A program made the position numbers and the translations under genes. DNA of 61,728 nt from Bacteroidia bacterium (GTDB lineage: Bacteria; Bacteroidota; Bacteroidia; NS11-12g; UBA9320). Of the stretch, positions 23,149 to 33,256 are shown one piece after another (the stretch's first letter is position 1; every line of letters begins with the position of its first letter). The stretch spans positions 49,276 to 111,003 of the forward strand of contig JAEPQQ010000004.1 of NCBI GenBank assembly GCA_017640445.1. Direction: 5' to 3'. Below the pieces are notes generated by a model that saw nothing but the letters and a program-made list of their open reading frames with translations, searched no databases and had not been told where the DNA came from.

Positions 23149-23738
23149 GACAATACCTGATCGAGTCCGACCCAATCATGTCGCGTATTGTGTCGTCGGT
23201 AAGCGTTGAACCAGAGCCGACCCCAAGCGTAGATATTGGTTACTATCTAATGAGTTCCATTGTGTCGCAACAACTCTCAACCAAAGTTGCCGATATCATT
23301 TGGAAACGATTCACCGAATTGTTCAAAGACGAATACCCAGACCCCAAGGCAGTTCTGGAAACAAGCGGCGATGCGCTTAGAAACATTGGTTTATCCAGGC
23401 AAAAATCAAAGTACTTAAAGAATGTGGCCCAATTTGCGCTGGAGAACGATATGCGATTCGAGATACTGAATGCAATGAGTGACGAAGAAATAATTCACTC
23501 GTTAACAAGCATCTCCGGAGTCGGGAAATGGACCGTCCAAATGGTGCTCATGTTTCCAATGGACCGACCGGATGTTTTTCCGGTAGACGACCTGGGCATC
23601 CAAACCAAAATGAAACATTGGTACGGGCTTACCACTGAGAAAAAGGAACTGAAACAAGACATGCAGGAAATAGCCGAGGTGTGGAAACCATACAGAACAC
23701 TGGCCTGCAAATACCTTTGGTCTTCGCTAACGGATTAG
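23124..23738 (+). CDS. DNA-3-methyladenine glycosylase II-like (AlkA, HhH-GPD) base-excision repair enzyme
   Basis: 204 residues. The helix-hairpin-helix motif LTSISGVGKWT lies at about residues 129-139, and the catalytic aspartate of the GPD loop is D156 in FPVDDLG, as in AlkA. IVSQQLSTKVA near residue 48 is typical of the minimal AlkA/MAG form. It removes alkylated purines from DNA; AP sites are then handled by other enzymes. The N-terminal AlkA domain is absent, as in yeast MAG-type and many Bacteroidota enzymes. Confidence 0.88.
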   Translation: MEIPYKEIRQYLIESDPIMSRIVSSVSVEPEPTPSVDIGYYLMSSIVSQQLSTKVADIIWKRFTELFKDEYPDPKAVLETSGDALRNIGLSRQKSKYLKNVAQFALENDMRFEILNAMSDEEIIHSLTSISGVGKWTVQMVLMFPMDRPDVFPVDDLGIQTKMKHWYGLTTEKKELKQDMQEIAEVWKPYRTLACKYLWSSLTD

Positions 23739-23755
23739 GTATATTGGCAGGTATT

Positions 23756-25213
23756 ATGAAGTTTTACATCTTCGGTGCACTATTTCTTTTACTACCAATC
23801 ACCACATCAGCCCAGAATTTTACGGATCCGGTTTATCAGATTAAAACGGAAAGCAACCTAACCTATGGTTCTGCAACCGACTTCGCCGGTAACGTCCGAA
23901 CGTTGGTAATGGATATATCATACCCAACCAACGATACCGCTCCAACGTGCGGCAGGCCGTTAATGGTAATGGTACATGGTGGAGCATTTATGGCCGGGAA
24001 CCAAAACTCGGCAAGTGTGGGAAGCTTAAGAACCGACTTTGCTAAACGGGGCTACACCACAGCTTCGGTTACCTATCGGTTGGGTCTGTTTCAAACCAAC
24101 CGAAACGTGCATTGCAATGCTTCTAGTTTCGGCATCGAATGGGACTGCCTGAATATGACCGACTCCAGTGAATGGTATCGGGCCTATTATCGGGGAGTTC
24201 AGGATGTAAGAGGAGCAATCCGTTACTTAGTAAAGAACGCCGCGAAGTATAACATCGATCCGCAAAACGTGTTTGTCGTGGGTGAAAGTGCAGGAGGTTT
24301 CATTGCTCTGGGCGTGGGTTACATGGACGATACATCTGAGGTGCTCGGCAACTTGATTGGTTCAATGAACGATGTTAAACCACCAAACAACATCTATCAA
24401 TCTCCGTGTGTGGTTAAATACAACCTGGACACCTCAATCGCATCTATGAAGTACAAGCGACCCGAACTGGGTTCGTTAAATGGAACGCTTAATCCTTTGT
24501 CTGGAAAGACGTACACCCTGCAAGGAGTAGGAAACTTTTATGGAGCCGTCTTTAATAATTTATTCAAGTCTACTACCAACAATCCACCGGCCTTGTATAT
24601 GTTTCACCAGCCAAACGACTTAATTGTGCCGTATAGTTCGGCAAAGGTCTTTGCTGGATATAATGCGTGTGCCACAGGCTTCCCGTTCTCTTGTGCGGGA
24701 ATCATAAACAGGCCCGTTATCTGGGGCTCAAAAGGAATTCAGGCATTTATCGATTCCGCTGCCGTTGGAGGTGGAGTGGCACCACGTTATAGGTTTGACA
24801 AAACCTCAAACACGGCCAATTGTGCAATTCAGCTGGCAGACCCTTCAAAAGCAGGACATCGAATTGATAATTACGCGATGCGATCGCGCAACATGGCCCA
24901 TTTCTTCGCAGATGAAATCGAACCTTGCACAAACTCGGGCCTGGTCGAAGAAAGCTTCAATAACGCCCATCGAGTATACCCAAATCCGGCTGAGTCGATT
25001 GGTTCAATTCGAATAAGTGGCTCATTCAATTCTGGAGACCGGGTTGAAATACACGACGCCTTGGGCAGATTGTTTTTACAGCATACCGTAATGAAGTCTT
25101 CGCAAGAAGTACAGCTAAATGAAACCAACGGTGTTCCACCCGGAGTTTACACGATATCCGTTCGTAGCATCGATACAAAGTGGGTACAAAAACTAATCTT
25201 GTCAACGAACTAA
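23756..25213 (+). CDS. Exported carboxylesterase-like alpha/beta hydrolase with T9SS sorting domain
   Basis: 485 residues from ATG 23756 (signal peptide ending TTSAQ). Oxyanion-hole motif MVHGGAF, nucleophile elbow GESAGG with Ser178, and a C-terminal His in KAGHRIDNY. Sequence around VRGAIRYLVKNAAKYNIDPQNV is typical of BD-FAE/carboxylesterase type B. The last ~75 residues are a T9SS type A domain (RVYPNPAES.., HDALGRLFLQ, GVYTISV). Secreted ester hydrolase; substrate unknown. Confidence 0.87.
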   Translation: MKFYIFGALFLLLPITTSAQNFTDPVYQIKTESNLTYGSATDFAGNVRTLVMDISYPTNDTAPTCGRPLMVMVHGGAFMAGNQNSASVGSLRTDFAKRGYTTASVTYRLGLFQTNRNVHCNASSFGIEWDCLNMTDSSEWYRAYYRGVQDVRGAIRYLVKNAAKYNIDPQNVFVVGESAGGFIALGVGYMDDTSEVLGNLIGSMNDVKPPNNIYQSPCVVKYNLDTSIASMKYKRPELGSLNGTLNPLSGKTYTLQGVGNFYGAVFNNLFKSTTNNPPALYMFHQPNDLIVPYSSAKVFAGYNACATGFPFSCAGIINRPVIWGSKGIQAFIDSAAVGGGVAPRYRFDKTSNTANCAIQLADPSKAGHRIDNYAMRSRNMAHFFADEIEPCTNSGLVEESFNNAHRVYPNPAESIGSIRISGSFNSGDRVEIHDALGRLFLQHTVMKSSQEVQLNETNGVPPGVYTISVRSIDTKWVQKLILSTN

Positions 25214-25254
25214 ATCGATTCAGAAATTCTAGACAAACCCGCTCGCTAACACCT

Positions 25255-25262
25255 TACCTTTG
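25255..25262 (+). promoter_or_regulatory. -7 box TACCTTTG before hemW
   Basis: A perfect TAnnTTTG five bases upstream of the TTG start at 25268, predicting a leaderless hemW mRNA. Confidence 0.5.
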
Positions 25263-25267
25263 CGCCC

Positions 25268-26383
25268 TTGGCTGGTATTTACATACACATTCCTTTTTGT
25301 CGCAAGGCGTGCCATTACTGTGATTTTCACTTTTCAACGTCTCTGGCAAATGCCCAACCTATGGTTGATGCCATTATAAAGGAGCTAAAGGACAGGGCGT
25401 TCGAACTTAAGGGTAATAGCATTGAAACTATCTATTTTGGTGGAGGTACACCCAGTGTACTGTCTCCTCATGCTATCGAGTCGATTTTAGGTACAATAGA
25501 ATCGCATTTTGAGGTTCAGACTTCCATGGAAATCACGTTTGAAGCCAACCCGGATGACTGCGACATAGCCAATCTGAAAACATGGAAATCGTTGGGAATC
25601 AACCGCTTGAGCATTGGTGTACAATCGTTCGATCAGCACGATTTGGAATGGATGAATCGATCGCATACAAGCAACCAGGCAAAAACGTCGATACGAAATG
25701 CAGCGGAATGTGGCTTTGACCGGATCAATATGGATTTAATTTATGGTGTTCCTGAAATGCCCGAAGAAATCTGGCACAACAACGTTTCTCAGGCCATGGA
25801 ATTACCAATTGATCACATTTCCGCTTACAGCCTAACGGTAGAGGAGGGAACCGCTCTACATTCGTTCATCAGACAGAATAAATACTCACCGATTAACGAT
25901 GAAAAAGCCGTTCGGGAGTTTGAGTATTTTCAGCAACAAATAGACCGCAATGGTTGGTTGCACTACGAGATATCGAACTACTGTAAGCCCGGGGCTATGG
26001 CAATACACAACACCAATTATTGGAAGCAAAAACCGTATTTAGGCGTAGGGCCATCGGCGCACTCGTACAACGGAAAAAGTAGAAGATGGAACCTGGCCAA
26101 CAACCCAAAATATATGAAAAGCGTGTTGGCAAATGAAGTGTTTTGGGAAGAAGAGAAACTAAGTTGGAGCGATCAGGTAAACGAATTTATAATGTTGGGT
26201 TTGCGTACCATGTGGGGAGTCGACCTAAATAAACTTCAGCGTCTTCATGGTCATGAAATAGAAGAATACGATATCGATCGCTTTGTTCAGCAAGGCTTGT
26301 TGAGCAATACAAATAGCCATCTTGTGCTTACCAGGGAAGGTAAGGCATTTGCCGACCAGATTGCTTCTGAACTATTTGTTTAG
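25268..26383 (+). CDS. hemW: HemW-type radical SAM protein
   Basis: 371 residues. HemW is a haem chaperone related to coproporphyrinogen III oxidase HemN. The radical-SAM cluster motif CxxxCxxC is C11-C15-C18 (CRKACHYC) and the glycine motif is YFGGGTPS. The conserved family start is the short MAGIYIHIPFC; its first codon is TTG at 25268, with no upstream ATG in frame and a perfect -7 box just before, so a leaderless TTG start is the best reading. The stop overlaps the convergent gene by four bases. Confidence 0.9.
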   Translation: MAGIYIHIPFCRKACHYCDFHFSTSLANAQPMVDAIIKELKDRAFELKGNSIETIYFGGGTPSVLSPHAIESILGTIESHFEVQTSMEITFEANPDDCDIANLKTWKSLGINRLSIGVQSFDQHDLEWMNRSHTSNQAKTSIRNAAECGFDRINMDLIYGVPEMPEEIWHNNVSQAMELPIDHISAYSLTVEEGTALHSFIRQNKYSPINDEKAVREFEYFQQQIDRNGWLHYEISNYCKPGAMAIHNTNYWKQKPYLGVGPSAHSYNGKSRRWNLANNPKYMKSVLANEVFWEEEKLSWSDQVNEFIMLGLRTMWGVDLNKLQRLHGHEIEEYDIDRFVQQGLLSNTNSHLVLTREGKAFADQIASELFV

Positions 26384-26847
26384 AAATCAGGGCAGCCCAT
26401 TACGTGGCGTCGAAAAGGGCCTCGTCGGAATAATCTCCGATATGCTCTCCGGCTGGTTCGTTGTGTTTTTTTATTCTCTCTTCGGGTTTTTCGCATATCC
26501 GAGCGCGACACCTCACTGGAAGATTTGGGAGGGTAGACCGTCCAGCCTTCCTTCGTGTTTTTGTCTGGATTGGTTTGAGCTTGTAACGGACGTACTGAGA
26601 ACCCCAAAAGCGAAACAAAGGTCAAGCCAATAAACAAAAACCGGTTGAACCCCTGGTAATTCTGCTGCTTCTGAAGTTGTTGTGGCAGGAAAATGCCACA
26701 ACCACCATTTCGGAGTACATCTTTTATTTCTTCAATGGATTTATCCCGAAAATCGACTACAGTTTGCTCGCACGACGAGCAGAAATAACCACCATCGCTG
26801 GCTTGCATTTTGGATAGATTTGCCGGACATGGACGCTTGATTTGCAT
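26380..26847 (-). CDS. Small membrane protein with Bacteroidota zinc-finger-like N-terminus
   Basis: 155 residues. The N-terminus (PCPANLSKMQ..YFCSSCEQTVVDF..CGIF) is the cysteine-rich segment that in many Bacteroidota proteins precedes a carboxypeptidase-regulatory-like domain. Here a single membrane segment (FLFIGLTFVSLLGFSV) follows, then a basic Arg/Lys-rich tail. The usual downstream domain is absent, so this is a short version. Function unknown. Confidence 0.6.
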   Translation of the reverse strand: MQIKRPCPANLSKMQASDGGYFCSSCEQTVVDFRDKSIEEIKDVLRNGGCGIFLPQQLQKQQNYQGFNRFLFIGLTFVSLLGFSVRPLQAQTNPDKNTKEGWTVYPPKSSSEVSRSDMRKTRRENKKTQRTSRRAYRRLFRRGPFRRHVMGCPDF

Positions 26848-26944
26848 AATTCAGGTTTATCAAAAGACTTCAAATAAGTCCAAAATGTTGCATAAATCAG
26901 GGTTTTATTAATGCAAGGTAACCCTTTCTATAACATGTATGCCT

Positions 26945-26952
26945 TACATTTG
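26945..26952 (+). promoter_or_regulatory. -7 box TACATTTG of the cold-shock protein gene
   Basis: A perfect TAnnTTTG followed by an untranslated leader of about 85 bases with the palindrome CGTTTGCAAACG. Long leaders are usual for cold-shock genes and may respond to temperature. Confidence 0.5.
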
Positions 26953-27042
26953 TAAGGATTCTTGTCGATAAACATCGTTTGCAAACGGTAAAATAGAGAA
27001 AGTAAACGACCAGCAGGAATTATATAACAAGTACAAAAGCCC

Positions 27043-27492
27043 ATGGGTAGATCGCAAGAAACATTTGGAAAAAAAGAAGTAAGAGACAAGAAAGCTAAAA
27101 AGAAACGCGAAAAGGAAGCAAAGCGTCAGGCAAAGCGTGAACAAGGAAAAAAATCCCTTGACGATATGATTGCGTACGTCGACGAACACGGCAACTTTAC
27201 TTCTACTCCTCCAGATCCAGCTGAACGTGAAGAAGTTGATTTGGAATCCATCCAAATTGATGTATCTCGCCAGGAAGACGTTGAAGAGGATCCAATCCGT
27301 ACAGGCACGGTTACCTTCTTTAACCACGATAAAGGCTATGGCTTTATCAAAGATGCAAACTCAAGGGAGAGCTACTTTGTTCACATCAACAATGTTGAAG
27401 GTGGAGTTCTGAACGAAAACAACCGCGTAAAGTTTGAAATTGAACCCGGGTTGAAAGGACCTACCGCGGTACGGGTAAGCCTCGATAAGTAA
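27043..27492 (+). CDS. Cold-shock-domain RNA-binding protein with a charged N-terminal extension
   Basis: 149 residues. The C-terminal ~65 residues are a cold-shock domain with RNP1 (KGYGFIK) and RNP2 (YFVHI). The N-terminal ~45 residues are Lys/Arg-rich (a likely disordered RNA-binding tail), followed by an acidic linker. This form, twice the length of classical CspA, is common in Bacteroidota. Its stop is directly adjacent to the end of the convergent DEAD-box helicase gene, a functional partner by family role. Confidence 0.88.
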   Translation: MGRSQETFGKKEVRDKKAKKKREKEAKRQAKREQGKKSLDDMIAYVDEHGNFTSTPPDPAEREEVDLESIQIDVSRQEDVEEDPIRTGTVTFFNHDKGYGFIKDANSRESYFVHINNVEGGVLNENNRVKFEIEPGLKGPTAVRVSLDK

Positions 27493-28761
27493 CTACCGCT
27501 GGTTCGGTTTTTTAGTCTTCTGCGAACGCGACTTTCGATTATGTCGATAAGGTCTTCGCCGATTATTCCCACCCGGCTTTTTCTTAAAATTTGCTTCACT
27601 TTTAGGCTGAGCAGCAGTATCTATGGGTGCTTCGCTTGGCTCAAACCCCTGAACCGTATCATACTCCAGTTTATGTCCGAGTAGCTTCTCGATACCTTTA
27701 ACCAGGTGTGCTTCTTCGGCACTCACCAGAGAAACAGCTTCGCCATTTGCACCTGCTCTACCCGTCCTTCCAATTCGGTGAACATAGTCTTCCGGAACAT
27801 TCGGAATTTCAAAATTAACTACGTGTGGTAACAATGGAATATCCAAACCACGGGCTGCAATATCGGTTGCTACAAGCACGCGCACATCACCTTTCTTGAA
27901 ACCACTTAAGGCCTTGGTCCGGGCATTCTGGCTCTTATTACCGTGTATAGGCATAGCGGAAATGCCATTTTTCGTGAGCTTCTCTGCCAGTCGGTTAGCA
28001 CCATATTTGGTACGGGTAAAAACAAGTACCTGGTGCCAGTTGCCTTCTTTAATCAGATGTAAAATCAACCCCGGCTTTTTCTTTTTGTCAACGTGGTAGA
28101 TACGTTGATTAATTCGGTCTACCGTCGTGTTTTCTGGTGTAGCCTCAACCCTAACTGGATTGTTGAGCAACGAAGTGGCCAGTTTCTTTATTTCCTTTGA
28201 GAAAGTAGCCGAGAACAATAGGTTTTGACGATTGTTGGGTAGCTTAGCCAATACACGTTTTATATCGCGCAGAAAACCCATGTCGAGCATGCGGTCGGCT
28301 TCATCGAGTACCAGCATTTCAATTTGATTAAGCCGCACCACGCCTTGGCCTTCAAGATCGAGGAGTCGCCCGGGAGTTGCCACCAATATATCAATGCCGC
28401 GTTGTATTTTTTTGATCTGTGGGTTTGCATTTACCCCACCGAAAATAACAGTGGACCTCAGTTCCAGAAACTTCCCGTATTGAAGAATGTTTTCGTGAAC
28501 TTGTGCAGCTAATTCGCGTGTTGGTGTGAGTACTAATGCACGAATGGGACGTTTTCGCAGGTGGCGCTCAGAAAGTATTTGAAGCATCGGCAGAGTAAAA
28601 CCAGCTGTTTTACCTGTTCCGGTCTGCGCCGAAGCCAATACATCTTTACCCTTAAGAATTTCAGGAATGGCCTTTGCTTGTATTGCCGAAGGAGTGGTGT
28701 ATCCTTGTTGTTGAATTGCTTTCAGTAAAGAATCTGAGAGCCCTAGTGAGCTAAATGACAT
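27493..28761 (-). CDS. DEAD-box RNA helicase, RhlE type
   Basis: 422 residues. All motifs are present: Q motif (TTPSAIQ), motif I AQTGTGKT, Ia [38 protein letters not shown], and a short basic C-terminal tail ([13 protein letters not shown]). RhlE-type helicases unwind short RNA duplexes in ribosome assembly and mRNA decay. It converges with no spacer on the cold-shock gene. Confidence 0.93.
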   Translation of the reverse strand: MSFSSLGLSDSLLKAIQQQGYTTPSAIQAKAIPEILKGKDVLASAQTGTGKTAGFTLPMLQILSERHLRKRPIRALVLTPTRELAAQVHENILQYGKFLELRSTVIFGGVNANPQIKKIQRGIDILVATPGRLLDLEGQGVVRLNQIEMLVLDEADRMLDMGFLRDIKRVLAKLPNNRQNLLFSATFSKEIKKLATSLLNNPVRVEATPENTTVDRINQRIYHVDKKKKPGLILHLIKEGNWHQVLVFTRTKYGANRLAEKLTKNGISAMPIHGNKSQNARTKALSGFKKGDVRVLVATDIAARGLDIPLLPHVVNFEIPNVPEDYVHRIGRTGRAGANGEAVSLVSAEEAHLVKGIEKLLGHKLEYDTVQGFEPSEAPIDTAAQPKSEANFKKKPGGNNRRRPYRHNRKSRSQKTKKPNQR

Positions 28762-28809
28762 GTAAATTGTTTAATGAGATGACAACTTAGTATGCCATTC
28801 CGGTTGGCG

Positions 28810-28817
28810 CAAAAGTA
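28810..28817 (-). promoter_or_regulatory. -7 box TACTTTTG of the helicase gene
   Basis: A perfect TAnnTTTG on the minus strand about 48 bases upstream of the helicase ATG. Confidence 0.5.
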
Positions 28818-28851
28818 GGGCTTTAGCCCAAGATAATAAGAAGACATATAC

Positions 28852-29772
28852 ATGAACAAACCTGAAGCAGCAAACGTACTAATCACCGGTGGAAGCGGAT
28901 TGATAGGCCGATCAATTGGTCAACTATTGGTGAACAGAGGGTATTCGGTCTCCATTTTAAGCAGAACCAAGCGGGAACACGGTAAGTTTAGGTTTTACCA
29001 GTGGAATTTGGGAGATGCTTTTATAGAACCTGAGGCAATACAGAATGCCAACTACATCGTTCACCTTGCAGGCGAAAACATTGGGGAGAAACGGTGGACC
29101 CATGAACGCAAGAAACAAATCATAGAGAGCAGAACAGAGTCGGCGAGACTGCTCCATCGATATGTTGCACAATACAATCCCAACCTAAAGGCTTTTATTA
29201 CTTCCTCGGCAATTGGATATTACGGTGCGATAACCACCGATACCATTTTCAAGGAAACCGACAAGGCTGGAACTGATTTTCTTGGGGAAATCTGTTCGAA
29301 ATGGGAAGCAGCTGCAGATGCATTTCAAACCGATGGAATCCGTACAGTTAAAATCCGTACAGGCGTTGTTTTAACCCCACAAGGCGGGCCATTGGCAAAG
29401 ATGGTTTTACCAGCAAAACTTGGCTTTGGTTCAGGGCTTGGGAGTGGTAAACAATACTTACCATGGATCCACATTCACGACTTATGTCAAATCTTTCTTA
29501 AAGCCATAGAAGATGACCAGTTAAAGGGCATTTACAACGGTGTGGCACCTGAACACGTCACAAACAATGAGTTTAACCGTGTTTTAGCCAAGGCATTAAA
29601 GAAGCCATTTTGGGCACCCAACGTCCCCACCTTTGTTTTGAAATTGATTTTTGGAGAGATGGCGACTATCTTTCTCAACGGCAGTCGAATTTCATCCGAT
29701 AAAATCAGGGAAACAGGAGTTGAGTTCCAATACCCGGAACTTTCAGAAGCCTTACAAAACCTGTTGGCTTAA
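28852..29772 (+). CDS. TIGR01777-family NAD-dependent epimerase-like protein
   Basis: 306 residues. Rossmann start [14 protein letters not shown], the family motif [20 protein letters not shown] with the active-site-region Tyr, and a C-terminal DUF1731-like stretch ([25 protein letters not shown]). An SDR39U1-like oxidoreductase or epimerase of unknown substrate. The stop overlaps the convergent sugar-nucleotide gene by four bases. Confidence 0.88.
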   Translation: MNKPEAANVLITGGSGLIGRSIGQLLVNRGYSVSILSRTKREHGKFRFYQWNLGDAFIEPEAIQNANYIVHLAGENIGEKRWTHERKKQIIESRTESARLLHRYVAQYNPNLKAFITSSAIGYYGAITTDTIFKETDKAGTDFLGEICSKWEAAADAFQTDGIRTVKIRTGVVLTPQGGPLAKMVLPAKLGFGSGLGSGKQYLPWIHIHDLCQIFLKAIEDDQLKGIYNGVAPEHVTNNEFNRVLAKALKKPFWAPNVPTFVLKLIFGEMATIFLNGSRISSDKIRETGVEFQYPELSEALQNLLA

Positions 29773-30755
29773 GCTTGATTCTGCTTAAACTCTCTTGGGT
29801 AAGCGTACTTGTATAAATCCTCTTTTGGAAGGTTCTTGAAGTATTCGTAGGTCACTTTTAAACCTTCTTCACGACTGATTTTTGGTTCCCAGTCCAGAAT
29901 TTCCTTGGCACGTGAGATATCCGGTTTCCGTTGTTTAGGATCGTCTTTCGGAAGGTCTTTCAAAACGATTTTTTGATCCGTTCCGGTTAACGTAATAATT
30001 TCCTTGGCAAAGTCAAGGATGCTGATCTCGTCCGGATTACCAATGTTTACAGGTTGAGCATAATCACTTAACAGAAGTCGGTATATTCCTTCTACCAAAT
30101 CATCAACGTAACAGAAGCTTCTTGTTTGACTACCATCTCCAAAAACGGTAATATCTTCTCCACGTAGCGCCTGACCAATAAAGGCTGGAAGCGCCCTTCC
30201 GTCGTTCAGTCTCATACGAGGTCCATAGGTGTTGAAAATACGAACAATACGTGTTTCTACGCCATGAAATGTATGGTACGCCATGGTCATGGCCTCCTGA
30301 AAGCGCTTAGCTTCATCGTATACACCTCGAGGACCAACCGGATTCACATTCCCCCAATAATCTTCATTTTGTGGATGCACCAATGGATCACCATAAACCT
30401 CTGAAGTCGAAGCAATCAACATACGCGCATTCTTGGCAAGGGCTAAGCCCAGACAATTGTGCGTTCCCAAAGAACCAACCTTAAGCGTAGGGATTGGGAT
30501 CTTTAGGTAGTCAATAGGACTTGCGGGCGAAGCAAAGTGCAAGATGTAGTCGAGCTCACCGGGAATATGGATGAACTTGGAAACATCGTGGTGGTAGAAC
30601 TCAAACTGCTCGAGCGGCATAAGATGTTCGATGTTCTTGAGGTCGCCGGTAATGAGGTTGTCCATGGCAATTACATGGTAACCCTCTTTAATAAACCGAT
30701 CGCACAGATGCGAACCCAGGAAGCCGGCTCCGCCAGTTATGAGTACTTTTTTCAT
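29769..30755 (-). CDS. UDP-glucuronate decarboxylase-like SDR (UDP-xylose synthase)
   Basis: 328 residues. Extended SDR with [10 protein letters not shown], the UXS-specific [14 protein letters not shown] and HHDVS, and active site YDEAKR. UXS converts UDP-glucuronate to UDP-xylose with NAD. The gene upstream makes UDP-glucuronate, and the two overlap by four bases, so the pathway UDP-Glc to UDP-GlcA to UDP-Xyl is encoded in order. Products feed surface polysaccharide. Confidence 0.9.
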   Translation of the reverse strand: MKKVLITGGAGFLGSHLCDRFIKEGYHVIAMDNLITGDLKNIEHLMPLEQFEFYHHDVSKFIHIPGELDYILHFASPASPIDYLKIPIPTLKVGSLGTHNCLGLALAKNARMLIASTSEVYGDPLVHPQNEDYWGNVNPVGPRGVYDEAKRFQEAMTMAYHTFHGVETRIVRIFNTYGPRMRLNDGRALPAFIGQALRGEDITVFGDGSQTRSFCYVDDLVEGIYRLLLSDYAQPVNIGNPDEISILDFAKEIITLTGTDQKIVLKDLPKDDPKQRKPDISRAKEILDWEPKISREEGLKVTYEYFKNLPKEDLYKYAYPREFKQNQA

Positions 30756-32062
30756 TTTATTGTTTCCCGTCCAATTGAATAATACGTATAGCCAAGGTCT
30801 TTTAGCTTTTTAAGACTAAACAGGTTTCTTCCGTCGAAGATAAGTTTTTGACCAAGACCGTCCGTAATGCGATCAAAGTTCGGGTTTCGGAATTCCGACC
30901 ATTCAGTAGCAATAACCAACGCGTCTGCATCTTGCAAGGCATCGTACATGTTGTCGGCATAGTTTATCTTATCGCCAACAACGCCCTGAACATTGCCCAT
31001 CGCTTCAGGATCAAATGCAGTAACACTTGCTCCGGCGGCAGTAAGTTCATCAATGAGGTACAAAGCAGGTGCTTCTCTAATGTCGTCGGTGTTCGGCTTA
31101 AATGCCAGACCCCATAAGGCTAGTTTTTTACCGGAAATATCACCACCAAAGTGTTCTTTGATTTTAGGGATAAGGTACGTTTTCTGGCTTTCGTTAACCT
31201 CTTCTACAGCATTCAGAATTTTGAATTCGTAATCCACTTCGGCAGAACTTCGAACCAAAGCCTTTACGTCTTTTGGGAAACACGACCCACCGTAGCCAAT
31301 TCCTGGAAACAAAAACCGGTTACCGATTCGGGTATCCGTTCCAATTCCCTTTCTAACCTTATCAACGTCGGCACCAACCAGCTCACATACCCGAGCAATT
31401 TCATTCATAAATGTAATCTTGGTGGCAAGGAAGGAGTTGGCCGCATACTTGGTTAGCTCAGCCGATTTCTCATCCATGAAGATAACCGGGTTGCCTTGTC
31501 GTACAAATGGTGCGTATAGTTCGCCCATAATTTCCTCAGCACGGGTTGAGCTACAACCTACTACAACACGATCAGGCTTCATAAAGTCATCTACTGCAAC
31601 ACCTTCACGAAGGAATTCAGGGTTTGAAACCACATCAAACTCCCCAGTGTAATTAGCAGCAATGGCGTTTTGAACCTTTTCTGCGGTTCCTACCGGTACA
31701 GTACTCTTATCTACAATTACCTTGTATTCGGTCATGATTTTACCAAGGTGATCAGCAACTCCAAGTACGTAAGACAGGTCAGCCGAACCATCTTCACCCG
31801 GAGGTGTAGGCAGGGCCAGGAAAATAATCTGGGCATCCACAATAGCTTCTTCAAGGCTTGTTGTGAAATGCAAACGACCTTCCTTCAGGTTTCGTTCAAA
31901 AAGCTTTTCGAGGCCAGGTTCGTAAATCGTGATTTTTCCTGCTGTAAGACTATCTACTTTTTTCTGATCGATGTCTACGCATGTTACGCGGTTTCCGGTT
32001 TCTGCAAAACAGGTTCCCGACACAAGTCCAACATATCCTGTTCCTACTACTGCTATTTTCAT
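30752..32062 (-). CDS. ugd: UDP-glucose 6-dehydrogenase
   Basis: 436 residues. NAD-binding [10 protein letters not shown] at the N-terminus, family motifs [10 protein letters not shown] and NPEFLREG, and the catalytic cysteine in [10 protein letters not shown]. Oxidises UDP-glucose to UDP-glucuronate using two NAD. Full length. It sits between a DegT-type aminotransferase and the UDP-glucuronate decarboxylase in one operon. Confidence 0.94.
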   Translation of the reverse strand: MKIAVVGTGYVGLVSGTCFAETGNRVTCVDIDQKKVDSLTAGKITIYEPGLEKLFERNLKEGRLHFTTSLEEAIVDAQIIFLALPTPPGEDGSADLSYVLGVADHLGKIMTEYKVIVDKSTVPVGTAEKVQNAIAANYTGEFDVVSNPEFLREGVAVDDFMKPDRVVVGCSSTRAEEIMGELYAPFVRQGNPVIFMDEKSAELTKYAANSFLATKITFMNEIARVCELVGADVDKVRKGIGTDTRIGNRFLFPGIGYGGSCFPKDVKALVRSSAEVDYEFKILNAVEEVNESQKTYLIPKIKEHFGGDISGKKLALWGLAFKPNTDDIREAPALYLIDELTAAGASVTAFDPEAMGNVQGVVGDKINYADNMYDALQDADALVIATEWSEFRNPNFDRITDGLGQKLIFDGRNLFSLKKLKDLGYTYYSIGRETIK

Positions 32063-32067
32063 TTAGA

Positions 32068-33180
32068 TTATTCTGAAAAATTTAAAACTGTTTCTGTTAT
32101 CAAGTCAAGTTGTTCCGCTGTCAATTCAGTGCTCATTGGCAATGAGAGAACGCGGCTGCAAAGGTCTTTAGTTACGGGGAAATTACCAACTGATTTGTAC
32201 GCTTCCTGCTCATTTAAAGGCAATGGGTAATATACCATGGAAGGAATCCCGTTTTCCAGCAGGTGAGCACGCAAAGAATCTCTACTTATGTCGTTCATTA
32301 TCAACGTGTACTGGTGGAAGACATGGGTTGATTTTTCCATTCGTTTGGGTGTGGTAAATCGACCATCACCAGCAAAGGCTTTGTCGTAAAAGTCGGCAAC
32401 CTTGTTTCGGGCTGCACTGTATTGGTCGAGATACTTGAGCTTAACTTGCAAAACAGCAGCCTGTATGGTATCCAGCCGAGAGTTCACCCCAATAAGGCTG
32501 TGGTGATATTTCTTTTTTTGTCCGTGGTTACAGATCATCCGTATCTTTTCCTCAAGGGAAGAGTCGTTGGTGAAAAGAGCGCCACCGTCGCCGTAACATC
32601 CCAGGTTTTTAGACGGAAAGAACGAAGTGGTTCCAATATCACCAATGCACCCGGCATAAGCGGTATCTCCGTTGGCTCGTGTATAAACGGCACCAATAGA
32701 CTGGGCGGCGTCTTCCACCACAAATAAATGGTATCTGTCCGCTATGGACATAATGCTGTCCATGTCCGCACATTGGCCAAAAAGGTGAACCGGTACAATG
32801 GCCCGGGTTTTGGATGTTATGTTCTTTTCAATTTCGGCCGGGTCGATCAGAAAGGTCTGTGGATCAACGTCAACCAATACGGGCTTCAGCCCAAGAAGTG
32901 CTAATGCTTCGGCCGTAGCCACATAGGTAAAACACGGTACAATTACCTCATCACCTTGTTCAAGCCCAAGCGCCATAAATGCTACTTGTAAAGCATCGGT
33001 GCCATTGGCACAGGGTATCACATGTTTTACGCTAAGATATTCGGCTAGATCTGCCCCAAAATCACGAACTACTTGCCCATTGATAAACGCAGAAGAATCC
33101 AGAACTTGCTGAATGGCTTCATCGATTTTATCCTTAATTTTTAGATACTGACCACGAAGGTCAACCATCTGAATGGACAT
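32068..33180 (-). CDS. DegT/DnrJ/EryC1/StrS-family sugar aminotransferase
   Basis: 370 residues from ATG 33180 (MSIQMVDLRGQ, the usual family start). PLP-fold signature: ANGTDALQVAFMALG, VVEDAAQSIGA, and the PLP lysine in FFPSKNLGCYGDGGA. These enzymes transaminate 3- or 4-keto sugar nucleotides. With the two downstream genes it forms an operon for an amino-sugar or uronic-acid-derived surface glycan. The precise sugar is unknown. Confidence 0.9.
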   Translation of the reverse strand: MSIQMVDLRGQYLKIKDKIDEAIQQVLDSSAFINGQVVRDFGADLAEYLSVKHVIPCANGTDALQVAFMALGLEQGDEVIVPCFTYVATAEALALLGLKPVLVDVDPQTFLIDPAEIEKNITSKTRAIVPVHLFGQCADMDSIMSIADRYHLFVVEDAAQSIGAVYTRANGDTAYAGCIGDIGTTSFFPSKNLGCYGDGGALFTNDSSLEEKIRMICNHGQKKKYHHSLIGVNSRLDTIQAAVLQVKLKYLDQYSAARNKVADFYDKAFAGDGRFTTPKRMEKSTHVFHQYTLIMNDISRDSLRAHLLENGIPSMVYYPLPLNEQEAYKSVGNFPVTKDLCSRVLSLPMSTELTAEQLDLITETVLNFSE

Positions 33181-33200
33181 AGCTTCGTAAATATTGGATG

Positions 33201-33208
33201 CAAACTTA
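33201..33208 (-). promoter_or_regulatory. -7 box TAAGTTTG of the sugar-nucleotide operon
   Basis: A TAnnTTTG match on the minus strand 20 bases upstream of the aminotransferase ATG, in the divergent region shared with the barrel gene at 33257. Confidence 0.45.
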
Positions 33209-33256
33209 ATCAAAACTTTACCTTATCGGCTTTAATTGCGTTATTTGCTTGGATAT